NCBI RefSeq assembly: GCF_001657485.1
Contig: NZ_LXFU01000024.1
Coordinates: 186,001-250,000, forward strand
Reading direction: 5' to 3'
Origin: Rhizobium sp. WYCCWR10014
GTDB lineage: Bacteria > Pseudomonadota > Alphaproteobacteria > Rhizobiales > Rhizobiaceae
DNA length: 64,000 nucleotides
The first letter of the stretch is position 1. Every line of letters begins with the position of its first letter. A program made the translations under genes and the position numbers. This document shows, piece by piece, positions 63,783 to 64,000 of this stretch. The notes beneath the pieces were generated by a model that saw only the letters and a list, made by a program, of their open reading frames with translations, was not told where the DNA came from and ran no database searches.

Positions 63783-64000
63783 TCAGGCGTGCTTTTCGAG
63801 CCAGGCCGAAATCACGCCTTCCAGCGCCTCGACCAGGGCTTCGTCTTCCAGTTCCTCGACGATCTCGGCGACGAAAGCGTTGACGAGCATCGCCCGCGCC
63901 TTGTTCTCCGGAATGCCGCGCGCCATCATGTAATAGAGATGGTTGGCGTCGATATCGGTCACCGTCGCGCCGTGGCCGCACTGCACGTCATCGGCGAAGA
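63783..64000 (-). CDS. sufD: FeS assembly protein SufD, C-terminal part
   Basis: The last 72 residues of SufD, running off the window end. FADDVQCGHGATVTDID is the conserved SufB/SufD beta-helix edge with a Cys and His, followed by the helical ANHLYYMMARGIPENKARAMLVNAFVAEIV. SufD forms the scaffold with SufB and SufC. The remaining suf genes should lie to the right of the window. Confidence 0.92.
   Translation of the reverse strand, partial: FADDVQCGHGATVTDIDANHLYYMMARGIPENKARAMLVNAFVAEIVEELEDEALVEALEGVISAWLEKHA

Overview
The window is a GC-rich, gene-dense stretch of an alphaproteobacterial chromosome, most likely Rhizobium of the etli/leguminosarum type. This assignment is an inference. 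It rests on the gene repertoire (an ATP12-type F1 assembly chaperone, BTLCP transglutaminase-like protease, DUF1489, DUF2336 and PAS_5 proteins, a split propionyl-CoA carboxylase), on strong antisense ORF shadows typical of high-GC coding DNA, and on short palindromic intergenic elements resembling the RIME-type repeats of rhizobia. No transposase, integrase, phage gene or CRISPR array was seen. Most of the window is housekeeping, with a few small rearrangements.

Layout. 1-10.2 kb: a truncated esterase gene, parE (topoisomerase IV), a phytase-like exported protein, an AI-2E-type permease, a GNAT enzyme, a DUF2336 protein, a coupled flavin reductase/nitroreductase pair and an exported hypothetical protein. 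10.4-16.4 kb: thrS; a leftward cluster of an IscU-like scaffold, yidD and a DUF1697 protein; then folE, hisI and a patatin phospholipase rightward. 16.5-25.5 kb: CBS protein, rhomboid protease, PAS_5 and double-PilZ proteins, prolyl aminopeptidase, BTLCP, a membrane protein and a SPOR-tailed D,D-carboxypeptidase. 25.5-38.9 kb: DUF1489, L-serine dehydratase, VOC, acyltransferase, RpiB-like isomerase, DUF599/DUF1624 membrane pair, a MerR regulator with a visible operator-promoter, mgtE, a peptide-deformylase-like protein lacking metal ligands, a BON protein, a repeat-containing exported protein, lipB, tRNA-Leu(GAG) and a DMT exporter.

39-48.7 kb: pccA points right and pccB points left, enclosing an unusual adhC-elaA fusion, a DUF188 protein, a guanidine-II riboswitch with its sugE/gdx exporter, and a DoxX protein. 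Behind pccB lies a leftward run of crcB, an rluC-like gene, a HAD phosphatase, an ATP12 gene and a lipoprotein gene. 48.8-55.1 kb: a YcnI-PCuAC copper-protein fusion with a small exported partner, then a tandem glycine riboswitch driving gcvT-gcvH-gcvP. 55.2-57.1 kb: an SDR/TetR divergent pair bracketed by the gcvP 3' end and a decayed second copy of that end, which suggests an inserted module. 57.2-64 kb: a GH25 lipoprotein, an FdhF/YdeP-type molybdoenzyme, about 0.65 kb without a recognisable gene but with an orphan terminator, a miniature flagellar-rod-like protein, and the distal part of a leftward suf operon (sufD-sufS-sufT-sufA).

No wholly new multi-gene system is evident. The most notable items are the adhC-elaA fusion, the gcvP-flanked SDR/TetR module, the deformylase-like pseudoenzyme, two orphan terminators that may mark small RNAs, and two well-formed operator regions (MerR and TetR).
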